The notes below the pieces were generated by a model, which searched no databases, was not told where the DNA came from, and saw only the letters and a program-made list of their open reading frames with translations. Position numbers and translations under genes: made by a program. 64,000 nucleotides of DNA, taken from CADEFX01 sp050260355 (GTDB taxonomy: Bacteria > Pseudomonadota > Alphaproteobacteria > Rhizobiales > Hyphomicrobiaceae). The DNA lies in the NCBI GenBank assembly GCA_050260355.1, contig JBLNBZ010000069.1, forward strand, positions 24,343 to 88,342, written 5' to 3'. Numbering within the stretch: the stretch's first letter is position 1; every line of letters begins with the position of its first letter. Of this stretch, positions 8,141 through 16,699 are shown piece by piece.

Positions 8141-9370
8141 TCACCGAGCGCTCGCCAGCAAGCGTGCCACCGCATCCGTAAATGCCTGTGCGCCAAGGGC
8201 GATGTCCTCGTCCGACGTGTTCTCGGTCCAGTGGTGGCTGATGCCGCCGATCGAGGGAACGAACAGCATTCCGGCCGGCATGTGCTTGGCGAAGACTTGC
8301 GCGTCATGCCCGGCCCCGCTTGGCATGCGCACATGCTTGTCCGGCGCGCGGGCTTGAGCCGCGGCCTCGAGGGCCGCTTGGAAGGGCTCCGCCATCATCG
8401 CGGGAATGCTCTTGCGCAGGGCTTCGACCTTCACGCGGCACGGGCCTTTGGCGTCGGCGCGGGACGCCATCTCGAACAGGGCATGCTCGAGCCGATCCAG
8501 GACCGCGGTCTCTGCATCCCGGATCTGGAACAGCATCTCCGCTCTCCCCGGAATGATGCTCTGTGCGCCGGGGTCGAGCACGATGCGGCCGGTGGTCCAG
8601 ACGGTGCGGTCTCCGGCGATCGTGGGAAAGTGATTGTCAATGTCGACCACGAAACGTGCCAGCGCCAGTCCGGCATCCTTGCGGATCGCCATGCGGGTCG
8701 TGCCGGCGTGGTTCTGCACGCCCTCGAAGGTGACGCGGAACTGTCGAATGCCGACAATGCTCGTGACGATGCCGAGCTTGAGATTGCTCGCTTCCAGCCA
8801 GTCACCTTGCTCAATGTGAGCTTCGAGATAGCCGAGGTACCGTCCGGGATCGACGACGATGCGCTGCTGTCCAGCAAGTCCTGCGGCGTTCAGCGCGTCG
8901 CGCATCCGCCTGCCGCTGGTCCGGTCCACCGCCTGATCGATGTCGGCTTCGGTCAGCTCGCCGCAGGCCGACCGGCTGCCCATGAAGAAGCCGAAATGCC
9001 CCTCCTCGTCGCACCAGGCGCCGACATCGACGCCGCATTGCGCAAACGCGGGATCCGCCTTGATGGCGCGCGCAGCCTCGAGCGCATAGACGACGCCGAG
9101 AGGCCCATCGAGCCACCCGGCATGGTTCTGGCTCTCGAGGTGTGAGCCGGCGAGGATCTTTGGCCCCGGCGCGCGGGAGAACCCGAGCACATTGCCGATG
9201 CCGTCGATACGGGCGTCGTGCCCCAGTGCATCGAGCTCGCCTTTCAGCCAGTGCAGTGTTGCAACGTGCTCGGGCGACAGCGACGGCCGGTGCACGCCCG
9301 TCTTGTATCGGCCGATGCCGGCCAGATGGCGCAGGTTGGCCAGCACGCGCTCGGGATTGGCGCTCGGCAT
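8141..9370 (-). CDS. M20-type Zn hydrolase (carbamoylase/allantoate amidohydrolase family)
   Basis: A 409-residue amidohydrolase of the hydantoinase/carbamoylase branch of the M20 peptidase family. Metal-binding blocks are GSHLESQNHAGWLDGPLGV (His, and the Asp of LDG), WCDEEGHFGFFMGSRSACG and the late SGAGHDAQ block with His. Members hydrolyse N-carbamoyl amino acids, ureidoglycine or allantoate in the cytosol. The ATG at 9370 lies six bases after the stop of the uronate dehydrogenase gene, so the two probably form one operon on the minus strand. The substrate is not evident; the usual D-T after GSHL is here E-S. Confidence 0.88.
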   Translation of the reverse strand: MPSANPERVLANLRHLAGIGRYKTGVHRPSLSPEHVATLHWLKGELDALGHDARIDGIGNVLGFSRAPGPKILAGSHLESQNHAGWLDGPLGVVYALEAARAIKADPAFAQCGVDVGAWCDEEGHFGFFMGSRSACGELTEADIDQAVDRTSGRRMRDALNAAGLAGQQRIVVDPGRYLGYLEAHIEQGDWLEASNLKLGIVTSIVGIRQFRVTFEGVQNHAGTTRMAIRKDAGLALARFVVDIDNHFPTIAGDRTVWTTGRIVLDPGAQSIIPGRAEMLFQIRDAETAVLDRLEHALFEMASRADAKGPCRVKVEALRKSIPAMMAEPFQAALEAAAQARAPDKHVRMPSGAGHDAQVFAKHMPAGMLFVPSIGGISHHWTENTSDEDIALGAQAFTDAVARLLASAR

Positions 9371-9376
9371 GTCGGC

Positions 9377-10195
9377 TTACCCCTCCTGCTTCATCTTGGC
9401 GAAGTCGGCCGAATACTCGGACGAGCAAAACGAGCCGCCCTGGTAGAAATCTCCCACCTCGTCCTTCGCCAGCTTGGCTTGCGCTGCCTGAGCCTCGTCC
9501 CGGTAGTCCTCGGCTCGGCCCTCCGGCCTGTAGCCGAGCTCTGCGGCACGGCTGTTGTCGTACCAGGAGCGGGCGTTGTCGGAGACGCCGTACATCACCT
9601 CGTAGACGATCCCGGGCCGCTCGAGGCCGATGCGGATGAGCTTAACGAGATCCTCGGGGCTGATCCAGATCGACAGCCGGCGCACGTCGATTGGCTTGTC
9701 GTTGACATTGCCGATGCGCAGGCTGACGACGCCGATGCCGTGCTTGTAGGCGTAGAGCGCGCCGAGCCCTTCGCCGAACAGCTTGCTCACGCCATAGCGG
9801 CTGTCAGGGCGTGGCACCACGGCCGTCGGGATCGTGGTGGATCGAGGATAGAAGCCCACGGCGTGGTTCGACGAGGCGAAGACGATGCGCTTGACGCCGC
9901 CCTTGCGCGCCGCCTCGAACAGATTGTAGCAGCCGATGATGTTGGCGCTGAGGATCGTCTCCCACGGGCCTTCGACGGAATGTCCGCCGAGATGCACGAC
10001 GCCGTCGACGCCCTGGCACGCAGCCTCGATCTCGTGCGGCTTGGTCAAATCCGCCTGGATGAAGCGTTCATCCGGCTCGAGGTCGGGCGGTGCCTTCAGA
10101 TCGGAGAGAACGAGCTCGGGGTAGACCGGCTTGAGCAGCTTGCGCAGGTACGTGCCGATACCACCGGCCGCTCCGGTGACGAGAATGCGCTTCAT
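9377..10195 (-). CDS. udh: Uronate dehydrogenase (NAD-dependent)
   Basis: A 272-residue extended-SDR protein very like Agrobacterium uronate dehydrogenase, which oxidises galacturonate or glucuronate to the aldarolactone with NAD+. Matching blocks are ILVTGAAGGIGTYLR (Rossmann motif), VHLGGHSVEGPWETILSANIIGCYNLFEAAR, RIVFASSNHAVGFYPRS and RPDSRYGVSKLFGEGL (the catalytic YGVSK). The ATG at 10195 is the only good start. It heads a minus-strand pair with the M20 hydrolase, and the UxaA-family dehydratase nearby could take the aldarate onward, which supports the call. Confidence 0.88.
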   Translation of the reverse strand: MKRILVTGAAGGIGTYLRKLLKPVYPELVLSDLKAPPDLEPDERFIQADLTKPHEIEAACQGVDGVVHLGGHSVEGPWETILSANIIGCYNLFEAARKGGVKRIVFASSNHAVGFYPRSTTIPTAVVPRPDSRYGVSKLFGEGLGALYAYKHGIGVVSLRIGNVNDKPIDVRRLSIWISPEDLVKLIRIGLERPGIVYEVMYGVSDNARSWYDNSRAAELGYRPEGRAEDYRDEAQAAQAKLAKDEVGDFYQGGSFCSSEYSADFAKMKQEG

Positions 10196-10343
10196 CCTGA
10201 CGGTCTCCTGTCGAGCCTGACGGCAACGCAGGGAATGTTAGGCGAGCGCGAGGCGGGGCGCCATGGGTTGCCATGCGCCCCGGCCATCAAGCCATGCGCG
10301 GGATTCGTCACGGAACCGGCAATTGCGGCGAACTGAGCCGCTC

Positions 10344-10820
10344 TCAGCAGATGATGTCGACTTTGCGGAATGCCGAGCGCGGTCCGGGGCGCGCCTCGTG
10401 CGTCAGCCGGGGGCGCCTTCGGTTGAGCGCATCCCCCTTGACGACCTCGATCACGAGTGCGCGGCCCTGCCAATAGACGGCGAGCACGGCCAGCGTCTGC
10501 CTTGCCTCATGGAGCAGGGCTCCCGGATCGATGCTCGCCGGTGGTGCAGCGCATTGGTGGCAGAAGCTGATCGCGATGATGTCGTAGATCTGCCCGCGAC
10601 GCCCCACCAGACAGCTCAGGACGGAGCCATCGAGATCGATAGAGAACGAGCTCTCGACCGGCTCACCCATCCGCAGCTTCGCGCCGATGCGATCCACAGC
10701 CAGGTGGAGGAGGCCTCGAAAGGCCGTATCCTTGTCACTGGACCATTGTACGCGATCACCGACGACGCGCTGCCATACGGACAGCACGAGACTATACTTG
10801 CAGTCCACCACACCACGCAT
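10344..10820 (-). CDS. Hypothetical protein
   Basis: A 158-residue open frame of unknown family. It begins MRGVVDCKYSLVLSVWQRVV after a GGGGAGGGG stretch that could serve as a ribosome binding site, and has a mixed alpha/beta-looking sequence with IYDIIAISFCHQC in the middle and a basic tail. No motif is recognised. An equally long frame on the other strand is rich in Arg, Ser and Pro and looks like its shadow. It lies between the uronate dehydrogenase gene and the thiolase gene. It may be a real lineage-specific gene or a chance frame. Confidence 0.45.
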   Translation of the reverse strand: MRGVVDCKYSLVLSVWQRVVGDRVQWSSDKDTAFRGLLHLAVDRIGAKLRMGEPVESSFSIDLDGSVLSCLVGRRGQIYDIIAISFCHQCAAPPASIDPGALLHEARQTLAVLAVYWQGRALVIEVVKGDALNRRRPRLTHEARPGPRSAFRKVDIIC

Positions 10821-11155
10821 AAACGCCCCTCCCCGCCGGGACGACGCTTGTTGACGCCACAGCCGCAGCCTATCGTGCTTGTCTCGCGCTCCGGCCATCC
10901 TTATCCAATACGATCAGGCGGGCGGCACAGAGGCGGGACCGTGGCAAAAGCCGTTCGTCAGACGACAGCTTTTATGACTAAGACCCCCCGTTCGCCACAC
11001 AATCGCCACACCATTCCTGGGTCTCGCGGGGTCGTGCGCGCCGGCATGGAGCCGTCGCGGTGCCGGCCCATGTGGAAGGCGGCGCAATGCGGCTCGCCTT
11101 CACCGCTGCGGCGGCCTAATTTGGTGTGAGACCGGCAGTAAGAAAGGAAACGCCC
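10821..11155. other. Intergenic stretch, 335 bases
   Basis: The region between the hypothetical gene and the thiolase gene is somewhat less GC-rich around 10960-11020. It presumably holds the promoter of the thiolase operon. No convincing -35/-10 pair, hairpin or repeat is visible. Confidence 0.4.
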
Positions 11156-12340
11156 ATGGCTGATGCAGTCATCGTCTCGACGGCGCGTACGCCCATTGGC
11201 CGCGCCTATCGCGGCGCATTCAACAACACGCATGGCGCCACGTTAGGCGGCCATGTGGTGGCGGAGGCCGTCAAGCGGGCCAAGGTGGAGCCCGCGGAGA
11301 TCGATGACGTCATGATGGGCTGCGCCATGCCGGAGGGTGCCACCGGCGGCAACATTGCCCGGCAGATTGCCATCCGCGCAGGACTGCCGGTGACGGTCGC
11401 CGGGGTGACGGTCAACCGCTTCTGCTCGTCGGGATTGCAGACCATCGCAATGGCTGCGCAACGCATCCGCTCTGATGATGCGGGCATCATCGTCGCGGGC
11501 GGCTTGGAGTCGATCAGCCTGGTGCAGAACGAGCATGCCAACAAGTTTCGCGCCAAGGAGGAGTGGCTGGTCGAGAAGAAGCCCGCCATCTACTGGTCGA
11601 TGATCCAGACAGCCGACAACGTGGCCAAGCGCTACAAGATCAGCCGCGAAGTGCAGGACGAGTACGGGCTGGAAAGCCAGCGTCGCACCGCGGCGGCCCA
11701 GCAGGCCGGCAAGTTCGACGACGAGATCGTGCCGCTGAAGGCCGAGAAGCTGCTGCTCGACAAGGAAGGCAAGATCACCGGCACCGAAATGTTCGAGCTG
11801 AAGCGCGATGAAGGCAATCGGCCCGACACCAACCTGGAGGGGTTGGCGAAGCTCAAGCCAGTCATGGGCGAAGGCAACTTCATCACCGCCGGCAATGCGA
11901 GCCAGCTCTCGGACGGGGCTTCGGCGTGCGTCGTCATGAGCGACAAGGAGGCGCAGAGGCGCGGGTTGAAGCCACTTGGAATCTATCGCGGCTTCGAGGT
12001 GTCGGGCTGCGAGCCGGACGAGATGGGCATTGGCCCCGTCTTCGCCGTGCCGAAGCTGCTCAAGAAGCACAAGCTCGGCATCCAGGATATCGGTCTTTGG
12101 GAGCTCAACGAGGCGTTCGCCGTGCAGGTGGTCTATTGCCGTGACAGGCTCGGCATTCCTTGGGAGCGCCTCAACGTCAACGGTGGCGCAATCGCGGTCG
12201 GCCATCCTTACGGCATGAGCGGCGCGCGCCTTACCGGCCACGCACTGATCGAGGCGAAGCGGCGCGGCGAGAAATACGCCGTGGTGACCATGTGTATCGG
12301 CGGAGGGCAGGGCGCGGCTGCTCTGTTCGAGATTGCCTGA
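11156..12340 (+). CDS. Thiolase family protein (acetyl-CoA acetyltransferase/3-ketoacyl-CoA thiolase)
   Basis: A 394-residue thiolase with all catalytic elements: nucleophile Cys90 in NRFCSSGLQT, His350 in GHPYGMSGARL and Cys380 in CIGGGQGAA. The N-terminal DAVIVSTARTPIGRAYRGAF is classical. It would act in the cytosol, either cleaving 3-ketoacyl-CoA in beta-oxidation or condensing acetyl-CoA; the sequence does not separate these. The ATG at 11156 follows AGAAAGGAA. The stop shares one base with the start of the next gene (TGATG), so the histidine phosphatase is translationally coupled. Confidence 0.93.
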   Translation: MADAVIVSTARTPIGRAYRGAFNNTHGATLGGHVVAEAVKRAKVEPAEIDDVMMGCAMPEGATGGNIARQIAIRAGLPVTVAGVTVNRFCSSGLQTIAMAAQRIRSDDAGIIVAGGLESISLVQNEHANKFRAKEEWLVEKKPAIYWSMIQTADNVAKRYKISREVQDEYGLESQRRTAAAQQAGKFDDEIVPLKAEKLLLDKEGKITGTEMFELKRDEGNRPDTNLEGLAKLKPVMGEGNFITAGNASQLSDGASACVVMSDKEAQRRGLKPLGIYRGFEVSGCEPDEMGIGPVFAVPKLLKKHKLGIQDIGLWELNEAFAVQVVYCRDRLGIPWERLNVNGGAIAVGHPYGMSGARLTGHALIEAKRRGEKYAVVTMCIGGGQGAAALFEIA

Positions 12341-12996
12341 TGAGTGCAAGTTCGAGTGGGGGCGTCACCACGCCCGGGTACCGTCATCGCGGTCTGGAAG
12401 AGCTGTTCCGCCTGGCGCGTATGACGCCTCTGCCGATCGAGCAGGACCAGTTCGTGTTCCTGCGCCACGGCGAAACGGACGGAAACTTCACCAAGATCTT
12501 CCAGACCGCCGAGCAGCAGCTCAATGCGCGGGGGCTGGAGCAGGCGAGGCGGGCCGCGGAATGTCTTGCTGGCCACCGGCTCGAGCGTATCGCGGCCAGC
12601 ACCATGCGCCGCGCCTGGCACACTGCCGAAATCGTCTCTGAGCCCCACCGGCTGATGCCGGAGCCAGTCGACGGGTTGCGCGAGCGTTGGTTCGGGGACC
12701 TGGTCGGGACGCCGTCGGCCGACTACGACTGGCGCAACAGTCCCCCTAATGGGGAGCCTTTGGCGGTGTTCGTGGAGCGCACGCAGCGCGGTCTTGTGGA
12801 GGCGCTGAAGCCGGCAGCCTTTTCGGTCTTGGTGGCGCATGGTGGCACACTCTATGTGCTAGCGGCGAGCCTTGGTCTGGAGCTGGAGACGGCCGATTAC
12901 GCGAACTGCACGCCACTGCTCGTCGAGCGATCCAGAAGAGGCTGGCGAGTGACGCGCCTTGCGGCGAGCACCGGTTCGGGGGACAACATCTCCTAG
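12340..12996 (+). CDS. Histidine phosphatase family protein (phosphoglycerate-mutase-like)
   Basis: A 218-residue histidine phosphatase superfamily member. The phosphohistidine motif is FLRHGETDGN, followed by the arginine in STMRRAWHTAEI and the second histidine in LVAHGGTLYVLA. Members are phosphatases for small phosphorylated molecules, or mutases; the substrate is unknown. The ATG at 12340 overlaps the thiolase stop by one base. CoxG follows 35 bases after the stop and may share the transcript. Confidence 0.88.
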   Translation: MSASSSGGVTTPGYRHRGLEELFRLARMTPLPIEQDQFVFLRHGETDGNFTKIFQTAEQQLNARGLEQARRAAECLAGHRLERIAASTMRRAWHTAEIVSEPHRLMPEPVDGLRERWFGDLVGTPSADYDWRNSPPNGEPLAVFVERTQRGLVEALKPAAFSVLVAHGGTLYVLAASLGLELETADYANCTPLLVERSRRGWRVTRLAASTGSGDNIS

Positions 12997-13031
12997 GGGG
13001 CGATCGATGCCTGCAACCGAGAGGCCGAACC

Positions 13032-13556
13032 ATGGACATCACCGGCCAATACAGGATCGCTGCTCCACGTGACGTTGTCTGGGCGGCGCTCAATGATCCA
13101 GAGGTGCTCAAGGTCTGCATCCCTGGCTGCAAGGAGCTGGATAAGCGCTCGGACCGCGAGTTCGCGGCCAAGGTGGCGCTGAAGATCGGGCCGATCTCCG
13201 CCAATTTCAGCGGAGCGGTAACGCTCGAGGACCTCAATCCGCCGGCGGGCTACACGATTGTCGGTCAGGGCCAGGGGGGCGCCGCGGGCTTCGCCAAGGG
13301 CCGGGCCAAGGTCGACCTGACCGAGGAGGGGCAGGAGACCACGCTGAGCTACACCGCCAAGGCCGAGGTCGGGGGCAAGTTGGCAACGCTGGGCGGCCGC
13401 CTGATCCAGGCCACGTCGAAGAAGCTTGCCGACGAGTTCTTCGGCAAGTTTGCGGCTGAGCTGGGAGGCGTAGAGGAGCCGGGGGCGGCCGCGCCCGACG
13501 GTGCGCCGCCCCAACCGAAGGAGAGCCGCTGGAGGCGGTGGTTCAAGCGCGGATAG
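13032..13556 (+). CDS. coxG: CoxG family protein (SRPBCC fold)
   Basis: A 174-residue CoxG-like protein. The family signature runs MDITGQYRIAAPRDVVWAAL, then VLKVCIPGCKELDK, then ADEFFGKFAAEL near residue 140, followed by a Pro/Ala-rich linker and a basic C-terminus (SRWRRWFKRG). CoxG (carbon monoxide dehydrogenase subunit G) helps anchor or mature molybdenum hydroxylases at the membrane, and the positively charged tail would suit membrane contact. No coxLMS genes are adjacent. The nearest molybdenum hydroxylase is the IorAB-type pair about 16 kb away, so a link is only inference. Confidence 0.88.
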   Translation: MDITGQYRIAAPRDVVWAALNDPEVLKVCIPGCKELDKRSDREFAAKVALKIGPISANFSGAVTLEDLNPPAGYTIVGQGQGGAAGFAKGRAKVDLTEEGQETTLSYTAKAEVGGKLATLGGRLIQATSKKLADEFFGKFAAELGGVEEPGAAAPDGAPPQPKESRWRRWFKRG

Positions 13557-13572
13557 CGCAGCTTCCTGCCTC

Positions 13573-14859
13573 TCAGCCCATGATGTATCGCGGCAGCCAG
13601 AGCGCGACGTCCGGCGCGATCATGAGCAGCGCTATCAGCGCGACCATGGCGAAGACGAACGGCAATGCGCCGCGGATCACCTCGTTGATCGAGCCGCGGG
13701 TGCGCATGCCCTGGACCACGTAGAGGTTGAGTCCGACCGGAGGCGTGATCAGCGCAGCCTCGATCAGAATGGTCAGCACGACGCCCCACCAGATGGGATC
13801 CCAGCCCAGCTTGAAGACGATCGGCGCGATGAAGGGCGTCGTCAGGATCATCATGGAGATGGTTTCCATGAAGCAGCCGAGGATCAGGTAGAAGATCACG
13901 ATCAGGATCATCGTACCGTACTTGCCGAGCCCGAGATCCTCGATGATTTTTCCGAGCCCGTCGGTGACGCCGATGGCCGCCAGCACGAAGTTCAGGAACT
14001 GCGCGGCCATGATGATGAGCATGATCATGGCTGTGGTGCGCATGGTGCCTTCGGCGACCGCCCGCAACATCGGCAACGAGACGCGCCGCTCCCAAGCAGC
14101 CAGCAGCAGGGCCGCAATCACGCCAAGCGAGGCAGCCTCGGTCGGCGTGGCTACGCCGGCGTAGATCGAGCCCACCACGACCAGGAAGATGAACGTCGGC
14201 GGAATGAGGCTTGGCAGGACGCGAAGCCGGGCGCTCCATGTCGTCTCGATGGGAATGCCGCCCTTGCGCGGATTTGCCAGGCAGGCGACCAAAACGATCA
14301 CCATGAAGAAGGCCGAGAGAGTAAAGCCTGGGATGAAGCCGGCGAGATAGAGCCTTGGGACCGAGGAATTGGTCAGCAGGCCATAGAGAATGAAGTTGAT
14401 CGAGGGCGGGATCAAAATTCCGAGCGTGCCGCCGGCGGCGATCGTGCCGAGGAACAGGGGCTCGTCGTACTTGCGCTTCTGGATCTCGGGCAGGGCGACG
14501 GTGCCGATGGTGGCGGCCGTTGCCACGCTCGAGCCGGACGTAGCGGCAAACATCGCGCACGAGCCGATGTTGGCGTGCATGAGACCGCCAGGAAGCCAGG
14601 ACAGCCATTGTGCAATGGCGTTATAGACGCGCTCGGCTATTCCGGCGCGCAGCAGGATCTCGCCGAGCATGACGAACAGCGGAATCGCAATCAGGATGTA
14701 CTCGCTCGACGAGTTCCAGATGATCTCGCCCATGGCGCGATGCAGAGGCATCATCGAGAAGAACTGGCTGAGTGCCAGCCCGAGCACGCCCATCACCGCG
14801 GCTACGGGAACGCTGACCGCGAGCAGAACGACGAGGAGCAGGAGTGTCGTAGCGAGCAT
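13573..14859 (-). CDS. dctM: TRAP transporter large permease
   Basis: A 428-residue DctM-type membrane protein with a dozen hydrophobic segments. Family blocks include FAATSGSSVATAATIGTVALPEI, the ISMMILTTPFIAPI segment and WWGVVLTILIEAALITPPVGLNLYVV. It forms the Na+-coupled translocation channel of a tripartite ATP-independent importer with DctQ and the periplasmic DctP. The ATG at 14859 lies two bases after the dctQ stop. It converges on coxG. Confidence 0.93.
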   Translation of the reverse strand: MLATTLLLLVVLLAVSVPVAAVMGVLGLALSQFFSMMPLHRAMGEIIWNSSSEYILIAIPLFVMLGEILLRAGIAERVYNAIAQWLSWLPGGLMHANIGSCAMFAATSGSSVATAATIGTVALPEIQKRKYDEPLFLGTIAAGGTLGILIPPSINFILYGLLTNSSVPRLYLAGFIPGFTLSAFFMVIVLVACLANPRKGGIPIETTWSARLRVLPSLIPPTFIFLVVVGSIYAGVATPTEAASLGVIAALLLAAWERRVSLPMLRAVAEGTMRTTAMIMLIIMAAQFLNFVLAAIGVTDGLGKIIEDLGLGKYGTMILIVIFYLILGCFMETISMMILTTPFIAPIVFKLGWDPIWWGVVLTILIEAALITPPVGLNLYVVQGMRTRGSINEVIRGALPFVFAMVALIALLMIAPDVALWLPRYIMG

Positions 14860-14861
14860 CT

Positions 14862-15479
14862 CTAGCTCCTCGTGCCGGGCTTGTCGGTGGCAATACCCAA
14901 GCCCTCGAGCTCGCTTTGAATCTCTTCGTCTTGCGTCGACGCGCCGGCAATGGCGCCCACGGCGGCGTAGTCACCGCGCAGCACCGCTGCGATCGAACGC
15001 ATCAGTGCCAGCAGCAAGGCGATCGCGAACAAGGCGATACCTCCGAACCAGGGTAGTTGGGCGAGGGCGAGCGGGATCCTGAGCTGCGTATTCGAGCGTA
15101 TGCCCTCGCTGTAGCTCGTGAAGGCCACATTTCCGGCGCGCTCGAGCAGGACGGCCACGAAGAGGCCCATTACGAGAAGTGCGAAGATATCGAGAAGAGC
15201 GCGCGTGCGTGGCCCGAAGCGGCCATACAACGCATCGATGCGTACATGACCTCGCGACACGAGCACGTGCGCCATCGACCAGCTCGTGCCGACGGCGAAG
15301 AGATAGGCGGAGATCTCGTCGGAGCCGGAGAACACGAAGGTCGTGCCGAAGACGGCGCCAAGTCCTTTGCGGAGCAGGACCTCCGCCGTGACGATTCCCG
15401 CCGCTGCGAACAGCATGGCGCCACCGAGCCATACTGCGACCCGCGCGATGGCGGCCACACCATTCCAAAGCATTTCCAT
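14862..15479 (-). CDS. dctQ: TRAP transporter small permease
   Basis: A 205-residue DctQ-type protein with four transmembrane helices. The blocks SDEISAYLFAVGTSWSMAHVLVSRGHVRIDALYGR and ALLDIFALLVMGLFVAVLL are typical of the small TRAP subunit, which bridges the binding protein and the large permease. The ATG at 15479 is preferred; an in-frame TTG lies at 15488 and another ATG at 15473. A terminator-like hairpin separates it from dctP. Confidence 0.9.
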   Translation of the reverse strand: MEMLWNGVAAIARVAVWLGGAMLFAAAGIVTAEVLLRKGLGAVFGTTFVFSGSDEISAYLFAVGTSWSMAHVLVSRGHVRIDALYGRFGPRTRALLDIFALLVMGLFVAVLLERAGNVAFTSYSEGIRSNTQLRIPLALAQLPWFGGIALFAIALLLALMRSIAAVLRGDYAAVGAIAGASTQDEEIQSELEGLGIATDKPGTRS

Positions 15480-15487
15480 CGCACTCA

Positions 15488-15518
15488 AAAGGGCCCGGCG
15501 TTCAAGTCCGGGCCCTTT
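15488..15518 (-). terminator. Intrinsic terminator/attenuator between dctP and dctQ
   Basis: On the minus strand AAAGGGCCCGG pairs with CCGGGCCCTTT around a nine-base loop, and the 3' arm runs into a short T tract. It lies between the dctP stop (15537) and the dctQ start (15479), so some transcripts should end after dctP and give excess binding protein over permease. Stem and T tract are seen directly; partial read-through is inferred. Confidence 0.75.
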
Positions 15519-15536
15519 CCCTCCCTAGAGGCAGCG

Positions 15537-16589
15537 TTAGTTGGCTTTGGCTGTGAGGTTGTACTTCTTGCCCACAAGCTCGTTCCACTTGGCGGCGCAG
15601 GCGTCCCCGCACCGCTTGGCCCAACGCGCCAGCACGACCTCATTCAGCGCCTTCTCGCGAGCGGTAAGGTCGGCGTCGGATGGCTTGACGAGCTTGAGCT
15701 TGCCTGGCGCGCCTACCGAGCAGGCCCCCGAGCCCGTGTCGCAAGCAACGCCTTCCTCCGTCTCGTCCTCGATCACCTTCCAGGCCTTGTCCTCGTGCGC
15801 CTTCATCTGCTTCTCGAGGAAATCCTGCGTATTCTTGGAGAGCTTGTTCCACGCATTGAGGCTGACAACCCAGATGCCGATCGTGTAGCCGACCGGCAGG
15901 CGGTAGAGCGTATTGACGACCTCGGTCCACTTGGCCTTGTAGGCCGGCATGGTTCCGGTGATGCCGCAATCGACGACGCCCTTCTCGAGGGCGGGAACAA
16001 CCTCGCCGAATGCGATGGTCACCGCGGACGCGCCGACAGCAGCCGCGAAGTCCGCCTGCGAAGTGCCCTGTACGCGAATCTTCTTACCCTTGAGATCCTC
16101 GATGCTATTTATGTCGCCCCGGCAGAAGAAGACCTGCTCCGGGAAGGGGAACGTCGCCAGGATTAGGGCGCCGTGCCGCTCCTTCATGATTTTCTGCATC
16201 TCCGGCATCCAAGCGGCCGCGATGTCGCGGCCCATCTTGAAGTCCTTTGCCACGCCGGCGATGTCGGAAGCCTCGATGACGGCGCCACCGTCCTCGACGT
16301 AGATCGGGAGGGCAGCCGCGACGTCGAACACGCCTTGCTTGAGCAGCCGCAGGAGCTCAGTGCCCTTGAGATTGACCTCGGTTATCGACTTGATGTTGCC
16401 CTTGATGCTGCCGCCGGAGGCAGTGGGAATGTCTGTCGTCCAGAGAGGCTGCTCGAGCTTTTGCCAGTTGGTGAGAAAGTTCCACGTTCCGATGACGTTG
16501 AACTCTTTCTTGTCGAGTTGCTGCGCCTGAGCAGTCCCACAAAACAACACGGCACCCGCAACCAATGTTGCGGCAGACTTCCAGCGCAT
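15537..16589 (-). CDS. dctP: TRAP transporter periplasmic substrate-binding protein
   Basis: A 350-residue DctP-family binding protein with a signal peptide (ATLVAGAVLFCGTAQAQ, cleavage near residue 23). Family blocks include GVFDVAAALPIYV, FCRGDINSIEDLKGKKIRVQG and AFGEVVPALEKGVVDCGITG. It delivers an organic acid-like ligand to DctQM; the ligand is unknown. The ATG at 16589 is preferred over an upstream in-frame GTG because GGGAGG is well placed. Its upstream region is interrupted 87 bases before the start by the left end of the insertion element at 16677. Confidence 0.93.
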   Translation of the reverse strand: MRWKSAATLVAGAVLFCGTAQAQQLDKKEFNVIGTWNFLTNWQKLEQPLWTTDIPTASGGSIKGNIKSITEVNLKGTELLRLLKQGVFDVAAALPIYVEDGGAVIEASDIAGVAKDFKMGRDIAAAWMPEMQKIMKERHGALILATFPFPEQVFFCRGDINSIEDLKGKKIRVQGTSQADFAAAVGASAVTIAFGEVVPALEKGVVDCGITGTMPAYKAKWTEVVNTLYRLPVGYTIGIWVVSLNAWNKLSKNTQDFLEKQMKAHEDKAWKVIEDETEEGVACDTGSGACSVGAPGKLKLVKPSDADLTAREKALNEVVLARWAKRCGDACAAKWNELVGKKYNLTAKAN

Positions 16590-16668
16590 ACTCACCCTCC
16601 CAATTCTCTAAATTGCTCTGACGGAGCGGGTAACAATCCACCAAGAAGGGGTGCCGCGCAAGGGAGGG

Positions 16669-16676
16669 GTCTGCTC
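16669..16676. repeat. Target-site duplication, left copy (8 bp)
   Basis: GTCTGCTC lies immediately left of the inverted repeat of the insertion element and is repeated exactly at 18379-18386, immediately right of the other end. Eight to nine bases is the duplication length known for IS1-family transposition. Confidence 0.9.
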
Positions 16677-16699
16677 GGTAGTGTCTCAGTTTGAAATTT
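16677..16699. repeat. Terminal inverted repeat, left
   Basis: A 23-bp end beginning GGTAGTGTCTCAG and ending TTTGAAATTT, perfectly complementary to 18356-18378. It also encodes the stop and last residues of the minus-strand response regulator gene. Confidence 0.92.

Noticed and set aside
10263..11129. 288-codon plus-strand frame before the thiolase
   Set aside because: Rich in Arg, Ser, Pro and His with no coherent hydrophobic core; the opposite strand gives a more protein-like sequence.
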